Assembly (NCBI RefSeq): GCF_000177635.2
Contig: NC_014836.1
Location: 1,190,001 to 1,254,000, forward strand
Source: Desulfurispirillum indicum S5
GTDB taxonomy: Bacteria; Chrysiogenota; Chrysiogenetes; Chrysiogenales; Chrysiogenaceae
DNA: 64,000 nucleotides
Direction: 5' to 3'
Below the pieces are notes generated by a model. That model was not told where the DNA came from. It made no database searches and saw only the letters and a program-made list of their open reading frames with translations. The translations under genes and the position numbers were made by a program. Positions 36,215 to 45,376 of the stretch are shown one piece after another; the stretch's first letter is position 1, and each line of letters starts with the position of its first letter.

Positions 36215-37093
36215 CTACTCCTTCACGGTCGGTGTAAAGGTCGAGATAACGATATCGGTAATGGCCGCCAGTTCCGAATTGCCCACCAGGGGATGCGTAT
36301 TCTGGCCGTAGAAGTCGATGACGAAGTAGGTGTAGCTTTTGTGTTTATTGGAGTGGGCGGCTTTGGGATAGATCAGGGCTGTGCGACGGTAGTTGTCGTG
36401 GTGCACGGTACCATGATCATCGATCAGGTTTTCCTTGCCCCACATCTCCAGCATGGCGTACTTGTCGGGGTGGCCGATATACTCGACGTTTGGAGTGCCG
36501 AAGGTGGCCGAGATTTTGCGATCGGCGTATTCCTTTTCAAAGGAGTCCTTGACTTTGCCCATAATGCGGTCGTGGGTCTGGGAACCAATGATAATCCTCA
36601 TGAATCCGTGCTCGTAGTGGTAGAGGGGGTTGGGGTAGAAAATCGGATAGTTCTCCGGCGTGTCGATGCGCTCCTTTTCCACACTGGCGAAATACAGGGA
36701 GTCGGCGGCCCTGGTGGTCATCTCGAAGGTGTTCTCCAGGGCGATTTCAAAGCGTGGATCGCCCTTCCACATCTCATGGATGTTCGAGGGAGCCTCCATG
36801 ACCTGCAGGTGGCTCAGGACAAAGAGGTTCTCCTGGGGGTTCCAGGTATAGGTCGGTTTGACCCTGGTCTGACGGGAGGTGTCGGCGAAGGGGTAGCCGT
36901 CGATCTGCAGCAGTCCCTGTTCCTGCAGCTTGCGTGCGTCATCCACTTCGCCTGCGGTGAAGTAGACGGACTGTATGACGAAGCTGTCTTCCGAGGTGTA
37001 TTCGACGATATTGTAGTAATCAACGACAATAAATCCGGCGCTCAGCACACAGAGCAGCAGCAGAGCCAGGAGAAGCAGCCTGTTCACTTTCAT
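36215..37093 (-). CDS. membrane-anchored or exported protein of unknown function (292 aa)
   Basis: Not recognised. One N-terminal hydrophobic segment (LLLLALLLLCVLSAGFIVVDYY, about 5-26) could be a signal peptide or an anchor; the rest is soluble and rich in aromatic residues (YFASVEKERIDTPENYPIFY, YHYEHGFMRIIIG), ending in a segment reading SELAAITDIVISTFTPT. ATG 37093 overlaps the stop of the upstream lipoprotein gene (ATGA) with GGGGGTG before it. It is the middle gene of three in tight succession. Confidence 0.7.
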   Translation of the reverse strand: MKVNRLLLLALLLLCVLSAGFIVVDYYNIVEYTSEDSFVIQSVYFTAGEVDDARKLQEQGLLQIDGYPFADTSRQTRVKPTYTWNPQENLFVLSHLQVMEAPSNIHEMWKGDPRFEIALENTFEMTTRAADSLYFASVEKERIDTPENYPIFYPNPLYHYEHGFMRIIIGSQTHDRIMGKVKDSFEKEYADRKISATFGTPNVEYIGHPDKYAMLEMWGKENLIDDHGTVHHDNYRRTALIYPKAAHSNKHKSYTYFVIDFYGQNTHPLVGNSELAAITDIVISTFTPTVKE

Positions 37094-37524
37094 TTGGCAC
37101 CCCCGCCACACAGACGGTTGTTGGTGCCTGCCACGCACACCACCACATCACGGTCGGGATTCCCATGGAAAATGATATGGTTGTAGGGGTGGCGCAGGGC
37201 ATTCTCATGGTAGACGGCCACACCATAGATCTTTCCGTCTTCTATGGTCAGGCTGTACTCGTAATGGCGGGTGGCGTCAATGCGCGCGTGCCCCGTGGAT
37301 GTCCAGCCACCGGCAGTCCGGATATCAGCGGTGTTGCGGATATCAATGCGTTGCCCGCTGGCGCCGGCTATGGCGGAACCCACATGGCTATGGTTGGCCG
37401 CCGCGCTGACCTTGCCGGAGCTGCCCGACGGTGTGTCGGTTTCCGTGACGCCACAGCCAGCCAGGGCCATCAGCGCCAGCGCTCCCCATGTCAGGAGCCG
37501 GTATTTCCATCGTACTTCTTCCAT
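37090..37524 (-). CDS. putative lipoprotein of unknown function (144 aa)
   Basis: The start ATG at about 37524 (M-E-E-V-R-W) gives a classical lipoprotein signal: a hydrophobic run followed by the lipobox LAGC, with the lipidated Cys near residue 24. The mature part is Ser/Gly-rich, then has short repeated strands (RIDIRNTADI, RIDATRHYEYSLTIEDG) and a C-terminal NPDRDVVVCVAGTNNRLCGGG with two Cys. No family recognised. It lies 56 bases after the radical SAM gene and overlaps the next gene by 4 bp. Confidence 0.72.
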   Translation of the reverse strand: MEEVRWKYRLLTWGALALMALAGCGVTETDTPSGSSGKVSAAANHSHVGSAIAGASGQRIDIRNTADIRTAGGWTSTGHARIDATRHYEYSLTIEDGKIYGVAVYHENALRHPYNHIIFHGNPDRDVVVCVAGTNNRLCGGGAK

Positions 37525-37580
37525 GAAGCACCACCTTGAAGAAAGATCGGTCGTCCATCCATGGACGTCTGCTGTAGCTC

Positions 37581-38522
37581 TTATCGGCACCAGCGGTAGA
37601 AATCTTCATCCCGGGTTATGAGTTTTTTTTCCAGCAGCTCACTGAGGGCTTTGTCAATGGCTGTGGTGTTACCGGAGCTGATGGTGGTGTACAGGTCTTG
37701 GGCGGTGCTTGGGCGCACCTGCAGGACGCGGCAGATGGCTGCCGCGATATCTTCCTCTGCCTGCAGTGCGGGAGGAGTGCCGGGGGCGGGTGTATCCGGG
37801 CGGGTGACCACTTCGGCGCCGGGAAAGAAGCGCGCTGCCAGGGAGTGCAGGTACTCCGCCGACGCCTTGACAAGGCCGGACTGTGTCCCGGGACGATCCA
37901 TGGTGCCCAGTTGGATTCTGGTGTGGTCTATGGAGCGGCAGGCCGCTGCCAGGGCCTCCAGGTGGGCGGGATCGTCGTTGATGCCGGGCAGGATGAGAAT
38001 CTCCAGCCAGATTTCCCCGCAAAATTGTCGCGAGAAATCGCTGAGGGCGGTGATGACCTCTTGTACGTCAATGGTGTGATGGGGCCGGTTGATGCGGGTG
38101 AAAATCTCCTGGGTGGCGGCATCCAGGGAGGGGACGACGATGTCCAGCTGCTGGCACTCCTGCCAGAGGGCGCGATCAGTCAGGGGAGTGCCGTTGGTGA
38201 GCAGGCACAGGCGGTATTGGGGGAACTCAGCTTTGATAGCGGCCACCAGCTCGCCGAAGCGACGGAAGAGCAGAGGTTCGCCGGAACCGGCAAAGGTGAT
38301 GACATCGAGCTGCGGTTTGGTTGCCAGCAGGTGACGCAGCTCATGCAGCACCGCCTCCATGGGGACAAACTCCTGGCGGGTGGTGGTCAGGCGCGTGGTG
38401 GCACCGCATTCGCAGTAAATACAGTCCTCGCTGCAGGTCTTGTGGGGCAGCAGGTCGATGCCCAGGCTCATGCCCAGACGCCGTGAGCGGACGGGACCGA
38501 AGAGGTACTGACAGCGCACCAT
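37581..38522 (-). CDS. radical SAM protein with C-terminal winged-helix-like tail
   Basis: A 313-aa radical S-adenosylmethionine enzyme with the 4Fe-4S motif C30-x3-C34-x2-C37 (KTCSEDCIYCECG) and the following GSGEPLLF segment typical of SAM binding. The C-terminal 65 residues (STAQDLYTTISSGNTTAIDK) resemble a small winged-helix. It matches the COG0731-like set of uncharacterised Fe-S oxidoreductases; the substrate is unknown. ATG 38522 follows the FAD/Fe-S gene stop with no gap, so the two are translationally linked. Confidence 0.85.
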   Translation of the reverse strand: MVRCQYLFGPVRSRRLGMSLGIDLLPHKTCSEDCIYCECGATTRLTTTRQEFVPMEAVLHELRHLLATKPQLDVITFAGSGEPLLFRRFGELVAAIKAEFPQYRLCLLTNGTPLTDRALWQECQQLDIVVPSLDAATQEIFTRINRPHHTIDVQEVITALSDFSRQFCGEIWLEILILPGINDDPAHLEALAAACRSIDHTRIQLGTMDRPGTQSGLVKASAEYLHSLAARFFPGAEVVTRPDTPAPGTPPALQAEEDIAAAICRVLQVRPSTAQDLYTTISSGNTTAIDKALSELLEKKLITRDEDFYRWCR

Positions 38523-41426
38523 TCAGACCTTGAGCCCGTAGGCGCGGGCCAGCAGAATCGCCGGATGCAGGCCGTCCTTGCCCTTTGCCAGATGCTGTAT
38601 CTGCATGCGGCAGGTGGGGCAGTCCGTGACACCGTCCACGCCCTCCTGGGACATGACTTTCCCCAGATCTTCGCCGATGGCAATGGAGAGATCATAGTTC
38701 TGCTTCTTCATGCCCCAGCTGCCGCTCATTCCGCAGCAACCGGCCTGGGACGCCTTGATGTTCAGTCCCGGAACCTGCTGCAGCACCTTGAGGGTGGCGT
38801 TGGCACCGGACTGCACGCGCAGGTGGCAGGGGCTGTGGTAGGCGTACTCATTGACGCGCTCAGGCATGGTGAAATTGAAATCCTGGCGCAGCTTGCCGTC
38901 CTTCTGCAGCATCAGCAGGTATTCGCCCAGGTGGTAGGTATTGCGGGAGACCAGGTGCGTGTCGTCGTTATCCACCGTAAAGAGCCACTCCTCCTTCAGG
39001 CTCAGGGCGCAGGAGGTGCAGCCGGTGATGATGTCGTAGCCCTTTTTGACATAGTAGGAAAAAAGACCCGCGTTGGAGATGACATCATAGCGGGCTTCCT
39101 TGACGTGGCCGTTGGAGAGTTTCGGCAGTCCGCAGCAGTGCTGCTCCGGTACCTCGACCTGAATGTTGTGGTGTTCCAGCACGTTGATAAGGGATTTCGC
39201 CACATCGGTCTGCATGTAGTTGGCGGCGCAGCCGGTGAAGTAGACGACCTTGCGGTCGGGGTTCTTCAGCTTCTGGCGACGTGAGGCGTAGTCCACCGCC
39301 GTCTCCTGGTGAAAGCGCATGGGTTCGCGTTTGCTGCTGATGCCCACCGTCTTTTCCATGATCTTGCGCATCAGGGCAGTGCGCATGACCGGGTTGACAA
39401 AGGGCGCCATGGCTGAGTTCAGGCGCGCGATGCGTTCCACCTGGGTGACCACCCGGTTCTGGAAGGTCTGGCCGTTGCGCAGGACGTAGCGCGCCTTGGC
39501 CTCCAGTACCAGCTTGGGAATGTCCACATTGGAAACGCACTCCAGATGGCAGCTCTGGCAGGAGATGCACTGATCGAGAATCTCCTTGAATTCCGGGCTG
39601 TAGGGGAACTTGCGGGTGTCCAGATTCCCCTGGATCAGGTGACGCAGAATGTTGGCCTTGGCCTTGGGCGCCGCCTTCTCGTCGCGGGTCACCTTGTAGA
39701 CGGGGCACATGTTCACCACCTTGCTGACCGTGGTGCAGGTGGAGCAGCCGTGGCACATCTCAATCTGCTCCTGGTACTCCTGGTTCCCCTGGCCCCAGTG
39801 GAAAATGGTCCTGCGGGTATCGACCACAACCCGGTAGTCAGCGCCGTAACGCAGGTTTTCCGTGTCAGCGCTTTCTGATGCGTTGGTCTTGACATCGGGG
39901 TTCAGCAGGCCCTTGGGGTCGAATATCCCTTTGACCCTGAGGAAAACGGGGAAGAGATCTGGATAGACGCACTGAATATACTTGCTGCGTACCCTGCCGT
40001 CGCCGTGCTCGCCGCAGGGCGTGCCCTTGAGGCGTTCAACCACCTCGAAGAGCTCCCGGGAAATCTTGCGGAACTTCTCGATATCGTCGGGGTTTTTCAT
40101 GCTGAGGATCGGACGCACGTGCAGCAGGCCTTTGCCCGCGTGGCCGTAGACATTGAAGGTGACCTTGTGGCGGCGCGAGCAGGCGTAGACCTCCTCGTAG
40201 TACTCCACAAGATGCTCCAGGGGCACAGCGGCGTCTTCCACAAAGCCGATGGCCTTGGCGTCGCCCTTGATCTTGTTAGCCAGGGGAACGGCAGCCTTGC
40301 GGATACCCCACAGCTTCTCCTTATCGGCCGTGGTGGTGGCGCTGATGAACTCAAAGGCCAGGGGCTGTTCGTCGCAGATGGCGGCGCGTACCTTTTCCAG
40401 GGAAGCGGTGCACTCTGCCAGATCGTCGCCGTCAAATTCAATCATCAGGACATTGTCCAGCTCTTTGGGCAGGGACTTGTCCAGGGCCTCATCCACTTCC
40501 CGGGCCTTACTGACCAGGGAGTTATCCATAAGTTCCACCGCTGCGGCGCCGTGGTCGACGGCAATGATGGTGGCGCGGCCACTGCTTTCGATATCCTTGA
40601 ACATGGCCATGCCCAGGACTTCGTGGCGGGGAATGGGCAGCAGGCGGATTTTGATGCGGGTAATCAGCCCCAGGGTGCCTTCGCTGCCCACAAAGAGCGG
40701 CACCAGGTTGATCAGGCCGTTTTCGTAGACGCCACGCAGGTTGTAGCCACTGACGTTGTACCGGATATCCGGGTAGCCGGAAGCGATCTGGGTGCGGTTC
40801 TCGTCAATGCAGGCCATGATATTCCGGTAGACGGCGGCCTCCATGGTGTCGCGGCTGAGAATGGCCTGGAACTGTGGTGAGTCGACCTCGTAAGGCTTGA
40901 CGTGGATCTTCTCGCCATTGGAGAGCACGACCTGCAGCTCCTCGATATATTCGCCTGTGATGCCGTATTTTACCGAATGGGCGCCGCTGGTGTTGTTGGC
41001 GGTCATGCCGCCGACGGTGCAGTAGTTGCCGCTGGAGGGATCGGGGGGGAAGAACAGACCATAGGGCTTGGCAGCCCGGTTGAGGTCGGCGTAGCGCACT
41101 CCGGGGTCAGTCCAGACATACTGGCCTTCGCGGTTGATCTCGTGAATTTTATGACGGTATTTGGTGAAGTCCACCACAATACCCTGCCCCAGTGCCTGAC
41201 CGCCAATGGCGCTGCCCGCGCCGCGGGCGTGTACCTGGATGCCGCGTTGGCTGGCAAAGGCCAGAATTTTCTGGACATCAACCTCGTCTTTGGGGGAAAC
41301 GGCCCCGAGGGGCAGGACCTGGTAGATGGAGGCGTCGGTGGAGAAGAGGTAACGGGTAGGCAGATCAAAATATACATCACCCTGGATGATGTCGCGAAGC
41401 TCTTGCGCTATGGTGTTCGTATCCAA
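38523..41426 (-). CDS. FAD-linked oxidase / Fe-S fusion dehydrogenase (D-lactate or glycolate dehydrogenase type)
   Basis: A 967-aa fusion of a GlcD/Dld-type flavin domain with a GlcF-like iron-sulfur part. Residues about 30-500 are an FAD-binding (PCMH) domain, with ARGAGSAIGGQALGQGIV at the pyrophosphate loop, and an FAD-oxidase C domain. Next come two 4Fe-4S motifs (CHGCSTC near 560, CISCQSC near 618) and two CCG cysteine-rich domains (CCGLPK near 762, CCGMSGSWGM near 895). It likely oxidises a 2-hydroxy acid and passes electrons to quinone or another carrier. There is no ATG; TTG 41426 with CAGGAG 7 nt upstream is preferred over a TTG nine codons earlier. It heads the operon. Confidence 0.9.
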   Translation of the reverse strand: MDTNTIAQELRDIIQGDVYFDLPTRYLFSTDASIYQVLPLGAVSPKDEVDVQKILAFASQRGIQVHARGAGSAIGGQALGQGIVVDFTKYRHKIHEINREGQYVWTDPGVRYADLNRAAKPYGLFFPPDPSSGNYCTVGGMTANNTSGAHSVKYGITGEYIEELQVVLSNGEKIHVKPYEVDSPQFQAILSRDTMEAAVYRNIMACIDENRTQIASGYPDIRYNVSGYNLRGVYENGLINLVPLFVGSEGTLGLITRIKIRLLPIPRHEVLGMAMFKDIESSGRATIIAVDHGAAAVELMDNSLVSKAREVDEALDKSLPKELDNVLMIEFDGDDLAECTASLEKVRAAICDEQPLAFEFISATTTADKEKLWGIRKAAVPLANKIKGDAKAIGFVEDAAVPLEHLVEYYEEVYACSRRHKVTFNVYGHAGKGLLHVRPILSMKNPDDIEKFRKISRELFEVVERLKGTPCGEHGDGRVRSKYIQCVYPDLFPVFLRVKGIFDPKGLLNPDVKTNASESADTENLRYGADYRVVVDTRRTIFHWGQGNQEYQEQIEMCHGCSTCTTVSKVVNMCPVYKVTRDEKAAPKAKANILRHLIQGNLDTRKFPYSPEFKEILDQCISCQSCHLECVSNVDIPKLVLEAKARYVLRNGQTFQNRVVTQVERIARLNSAMAPFVNPVMRTALMRKIMEKTVGISSKREPMRFHQETAVDYASRRQKLKNPDRKVVYFTGCAANYMQTDVAKSLINVLEHHNIQVEVPEQHCCGLPKLSNGHVKEARYDVISNAGLFSYYVKKGYDIITGCTSCALSLKEEWLFTVDNDDTHLVSRNTYHLGEYLLMLQKDGKLRQDFNFTMPERVNEYAYHSPCHLRVQSGANATLKVLQQVPGLNIKASQAGCCGMSGSWGMKKQNYDLSIAIGEDLGKVMSQEGVDGVTDCPTCRMQIQHLAKGKDGLHPAILLARAYGLKV

Positions 41427-41528
41427 GAAACACTCCTGGGGGAAGATGTTCAAAGCAGATAAACGCCGAGTATACCGATTTCCCTGTTGAACTGCAAGAA
41501 AGGGCGATTCGGCGCCATGGGCCTGCCT

Positions 41529-42146
41529 TCAGAACAGCTGGGATCGCAGGACGGGCCAGATCCTCTCCATCAGGAGCGGCTGCGCAGCCGTAGCGGGATG
41601 GATGCCGTCGGACTGCATCAGGGCGGGATTCTGCCCCACCTCTTCCAGAAAACGTTCCACCAGGGCGGTATCATACTCAGCAGCCAGATCAGGAAAGAGC
41701 CGGGCGAAGGCATCGGCATAGCGGGGGCCGTAGTTGGGTGGAATCTGCATGCCCACCAGCACCACGCGGGCACCCGCATTCCGCGAGTGCTCAATCATGG
41801 TGACGAGATTCTGGCGGATATGGTCCAGGGGCAAGCCGCGCAGGCCATCGTTGCCCCCCAGTTCAATCACCACGAGCTGGGGTTGGTGGCGCTGCAGCAG
41901 GTCATCGATGCGGCTGGCGCCAGAAGCGCTGGTATCACCGCTGATGGCGGCATTGATGATTTGGTGGGAAAATCCTTGTTCGCGCAACCGTTCCTGTAGT
42001 AAGTTAACCCAGGCTTCCGATTCGGCGACGCCGTAACCCGCCGCGATACTGTCACCCACGATGAGGATTTTCGGTGTCGGCTGGGCTGACGCCACGGCAA
42101 ACAGGATTCCCATCACCATCAAAGCTGTCAGAAGGATACAACGCAT
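41529..42146 (-). CDS. tesA: acyl-CoA thioesterase I / arylesterase, SGNH hydrolase (TesA)
   Basis: Periplasmic SGNH hydrolase of 205 aa that cleaves thioesters and esters, related to E. coli TesA. It has a signal peptide (about 1-21), block I GDSIAAGYG with catalytic Ser33, block III GGND, and block V DGIHP (Asp180 and His183). Its start codon is immediately back to back with that of ybbA (CATATG at 42144-42149). tesA divergent from ybbA-ybbP is known from other Gram-negative genomes, which supports the names. Confidence 0.95.
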   Translation of the reverse strand: MRCILLTALMVMGILFAVASAQPTPKILIVGDSIAAGYGVAESEAWVNLLQERLREQGFSHQIINAAISGDTSASGASRIDDLLQRHQPQLVVIELGGNDGLRGLPLDHIRQNLVTMIEHSRNAGARVVLVGMQIPPNYGPRYADAFARLFPDLAAEYDTALVERFLEEVGQNPALMQSDGIHPATAAQPLLMERIWPVLRSQLF

Positions 42147-42845
42147 ATGTCAGACTCCTTTTCTTCAGAGACCATTCTTCAGGTTCACGAACTGCAGAAA
42201 ACCGTACCCACTTCCGATGGTGAGCTGACCATCCTAACGTCAGTCAACCTTGAAATCAAGAAGGGCCGGACAGTGGCTATCACCGGTGTTTCCGGCTCCG
42301 GCAAGACCACCCTGCTGAGCCTGCTGGCCGGGCTGGACACTCCCTCTTCGGGCTCCATCTGTCTCGACGGACAGCGCATCAGCGACCTTGACGAGGATGG
42401 CCGCGCCGCAGTGCGCCAGCAGCGGGTGGGTTTTGTGTTTCAATCCTTTCACCTGCTCCCCCATCTGAGCGCCCTGGAGAACGTCATGCTGCCCCTGGAA
42501 CTGGCTGGCGAGCGCGACGCCCACGGCATTGCCACCGGGCTGCTGCAGCGGGTGGGGCTGGAACATCGCGTCAAACACCTGCCCAAGCACCTCTCCGGCG
42601 GAGAACAGCAGCGGGTCGCCATAGCGCGGGCCTTTGCCACCAGCCCCGACATTCTCTTCGCCGATGAACCCACGGGGAACCTGGACATGCATAACAGCGC
42701 CAGAATCGCTGATCTGCTCTTCACCATGAACCGCGAGCGCGGCACGACCCTGGTGCTGGTGACCCACGATATGCAGCTGGCAGGACGCTGTCAGGATGTC
42801 TACACCATGGAAAACGGTCATCTGCGCCTGCGGGAGCGGTCATGA
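42147..42845 (+). CDS. ybbA: ABC transporter ATP-binding protein (YbbA/LolD-like)
   Basis: ATPase of 232 aa that partners an FtsX-type permease, probably moving lipids or lipoproteins or acting mechanically. Walker A GVSGSGKTT is near residue 48, the signature LSGGEQQRVAIARA near 148, and Walker B ILFADEPTGNLD near 170. The preceding coding sequence of tesA contains its ribosome binding site (AAGGA). It overlaps the permease gene by 4 bp. Confidence 0.94.
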   Translation: MSDSFSSETILQVHELQKTVPTSDGELTILTSVNLEIKKGRTVAITGVSGSGKTTLLSLLAGLDTPSSGSICLDGQRISDLDEDGRAAVRQQRVGFVFQSFHLLPHLSALENVMLPLELAGERDAHGIATGLLQRVGLEHRVKHLPKHLSGGEQQRVAIARAFATSPDILFADEPTGNLDMHNSARIADLLFTMNRERGTTLVLVTHDMQLAGRCQDVYTMENGHLRLRERS

Positions 42846-45358
42846 ACCGCCCGGTCACTCTGCTGCGCCTGTTTCTGAAGTTTTTCCGCCGCGACTGGCG
42901 TGGCGGTGGGCTGCCGGCGCTCTTTCTGGCGGTGACCGTAGCCGTGGGAGCCACCACCACCGTCGCCTATTTTACCCAGCGCCTCAACCTGGCCATGCAC
43001 CATCAGGCCCAGGATCTCATTGGTGCCGACCTGGTGGTTTCCGGCTCTCAGCCCGTCGATGAGCAGTGGCTTGCCACAGCAGCCTCCATGGATCTGCGCG
43101 TCAGTGTTCTGCTGGAGTTCACCTCCATGGTGGCCCACGGCGATGCGCTGGTTCTTTCCGCCATCAAGGCGGTGAGTGAAGGCTACCCCCACCGGGGCAA
43201 CCTTGGCGTACGCCTTGCGGAACAGGAGCCCATGGTGGACGTACAGCAGGGGCCACAACCCGGTGAGGTATGGGCAGAGGCGCGACTGCTGGAGGAGTTG
43301 GGTGTCGGTATCGGCGCCGAAATCGAGGTGGGCAGCAGCCTGCTGCCGGTCAGCCGTATTCTTGACCAGGAACCCGACCGCACCGTCAGCGGCCTCTTTT
43401 CCATGAACCCTCGCCTGATGATGCACCTTGATGACATTGCCGCCACCGGCCTGGTGGTTCCCGGCAGCCGCGTCACCTGGCGCACCCTCTTTTCGGGAGC
43501 CAGTGATGACATCGCGGATTTTCAACAGTGGCTGCAGCCTCAACTGGGTGCCCACTACCGGATTATCAGTGTCAGCGAGGATCAGCCCGCCGTGGCCTCA
43601 GCCCTGGAGCGGGCCGGGCAGTTTCTGGGGCTGGCGACCATTGCCACCGTGGTGCTTTCCGGCGTTTCCATCTCCATGGCCGCACGCCTCTATGCCCGCC
43701 GCCACTTCCACACCAGCGCGCTGCTGCGCTGCCTGGGAGCGTCCGGCAAAACCCTGGGGGCACTCTACACGTCCCAGGTGCTCATGGCAGGGGTGCTGGC
43801 CAGTACCCTGGGTTCCCTGTTGGGGCTGCTCTTCTGTGAGCTGCTGATCATGGCCTTGCGGGAACTGCTGCCCCCCTTTATCCCTCCGGCGGGAATGGCA
43901 CCGGCGCTGCTTGGCTATGGGGCCGGCGTGGTTCTGCTGCTGGGATTTGCCCTGCCACCACTGCTGCAGTTGCAGCGGGTCAGCGCCCTGCGCCTGCTGC
44001 AAAGCGACCTCTCCCCTCTGCCGCCCGCCGCCTGGCTGGTCTTTGCCGCAGCCCTCGGCAGCGTGCTGCTCTTTGTGGGATATTTCGCCGAAGACTTCCG
44101 CCTGGCCGGGATATTTGTCGGTGGCCTGCTCGCCTTTATGCTGCTTTCGGCGCTCATTGCCTGGACCCTGCTGCGGACAGTGGGCACGGTGCTGCCCTGG
44201 CTGCCCTTTCCCCTGCGCATGGGAATCCAGGGTCTGCTGCGCCGTCGCGGAACTGCCCTGCTCCAGATGGTGGCTTTCTCTGCCGGACTGTGCGCCATCG
44301 CGATCGTGGTGCTCCTGCGCACCGATCTGCTGCGCTCCTGGCAGCAGCAGGTTCCTCCCGATGCCCCCAATCACTTCGCCATCAATATTCAGCCCCACGA
44401 CGCTGCCCGTGTGGCGGCCTTCATGGACGGACACGACATCAGACGCGCCTCACTCTATCCCATGGTGCGGGGCCGACTGACCCACATAAACGGGCGCTCC
44501 GCCCTGGAGGTGGTGCCCGAGAGCGCGCGGGACGACAACATCCTGCACCGCGAACTCAATATCACCTGGAGCGCAGAAGTACCCCGCCACAATGTGCTGG
44601 TGGAGGGGCAGTGGTGGGAAGACCACCGCGCGGAAGGCGAAGCGGTTATCTCCATAGAACAGGGAATGGCCAGACGCCTGGGCCTGCAGCGAGGCGATGA
44701 ACTGAGTTTCTCCTTTGCGGGCCAGAGCCGCGCGGCCAGAGTCACCAGTGTGCGGCAGGTGGACTGGAACTCCTTTCAGCCGAACTTCTATGTGATATTC
44801 GCGCCGGGGCAGTTGCCGGAGCAGTGGGCCACCTCCATGACCAGCTTTTACCTGCCGCCGGAGCAGAAAGGCTTTATCCGGCAATTGGTGCAGCAGTTCC
44901 CCTCCGTGACCGTCCTGGAAGTGGATCGCATCCTGGGCCAGGTGCAGGGCATCATCAGCCAGGTCAGCCGCAGCGTGGAATACGTCCTGCTGTTTGTGCT
45001 GATCTCCGGCTTCGTGCTCCTCTTTACCATCGTACAGAGCACCATTGGCCTGCGGCTGCACGAAAGCTCACTGTTGCGTACCTTTGGCGCGTCCACAGCG
45101 TTTCTGCGCTCCAATACCCTGGCGGAATTCACCTTTCTGGGGCTGCTCTCGGGAATCCTGGCGACCCTGATTACCCATGGACTGGCCTGGATTCTCTACC
45201 GACAGGTCTTTGACCTGCCGCTGGACGCCCAATGGCTGCTCTGGGGCACATTGCCCCTGGGAGCCATGATTCTGGTGGGCAGTGCCGGGCTCTGGGCCTC
45301 GCGCTCCGTCGTCCAGCAGAGCCCGGTGGACCTGCTGCGGGAAAACCGTGACACTTGA
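42842..45358 (+). CDS. ybbP: FtsX-like ABC transporter permease (YbbP)
   Basis: A large inner-membrane permease of 838 aa with about 10 hydrophobic segments: one near the N-terminus (about 20-40), a group around residues 255-490 and a C-terminal group (about 715-825). Two extracytoplasmic domains lie between, as in the double FtsX/MacB-like permeases paired with YbbA. It starts with ATG 42842 overlapping ybbA (ATGA). The transported molecule is unproven. It converges with rnr, 18 bases apart. Confidence 0.92.
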   Translation: MNRPVTLLRLFLKFFRRDWRGGGLPALFLAVTVAVGATTTVAYFTQRLNLAMHHQAQDLIGADLVVSGSQPVDEQWLATAASMDLRVSVLLEFTSMVAHGDALVLSAIKAVSEGYPHRGNLGVRLAEQEPMVDVQQGPQPGEVWAEARLLEELGVGIGAEIEVGSSLLPVSRILDQEPDRTVSGLFSMNPRLMMHLDDIAATGLVVPGSRVTWRTLFSGASDDIADFQQWLQPQLGAHYRIISVSEDQPAVASALERAGQFLGLATIATVVLSGVSISMAARLYARRHFHTSALLRCLGASGKTLGALYTSQVLMAGVLASTLGSLLGLLFCELLIMALRELLPPFIPPAGMAPALLGYGAGVVLLLGFALPPLLQLQRVSALRLLQSDLSPLPPAAWLVFAAALGSVLLFVGYFAEDFRLAGIFVGGLLAFMLLSALIAWTLLRTVGTVLPWLPFPLRMGIQGLLRRRGTALLQMVAFSAGLCAIAIVVLLRTDLLRSWQQQVPPDAPNHFAINIQPHDAARVAAFMDGHDIRRASLYPMVRGRLTHINGRSALEVVPESARDDNILHRELNITWSAEVPRHNVLVEGQWWEDHRAEGEAVISIEQGMARRLGLQRGDELSFSFAGQSRAARVTSVRQVDWNSFQPNFYVIFAPGQLPEQWATSMTSFYLPPEQKGFIRQLVQQFPSVTVLEVDRILGQVQGIISQVSRSVEYVLLFVLISGFVLLFTIVQSTIGLRLHESSLLRTFGASTAFLRSNTLAEFTFLGLLSGILATLITHGLAWILYRQVFDLPLDAQWLLWGTLPLGAMILVGSAGLWASRSVVQQSPVDLLRENRDT

Positions 45359-45376
45359 CCGTTTGTCAGCAGGCTA

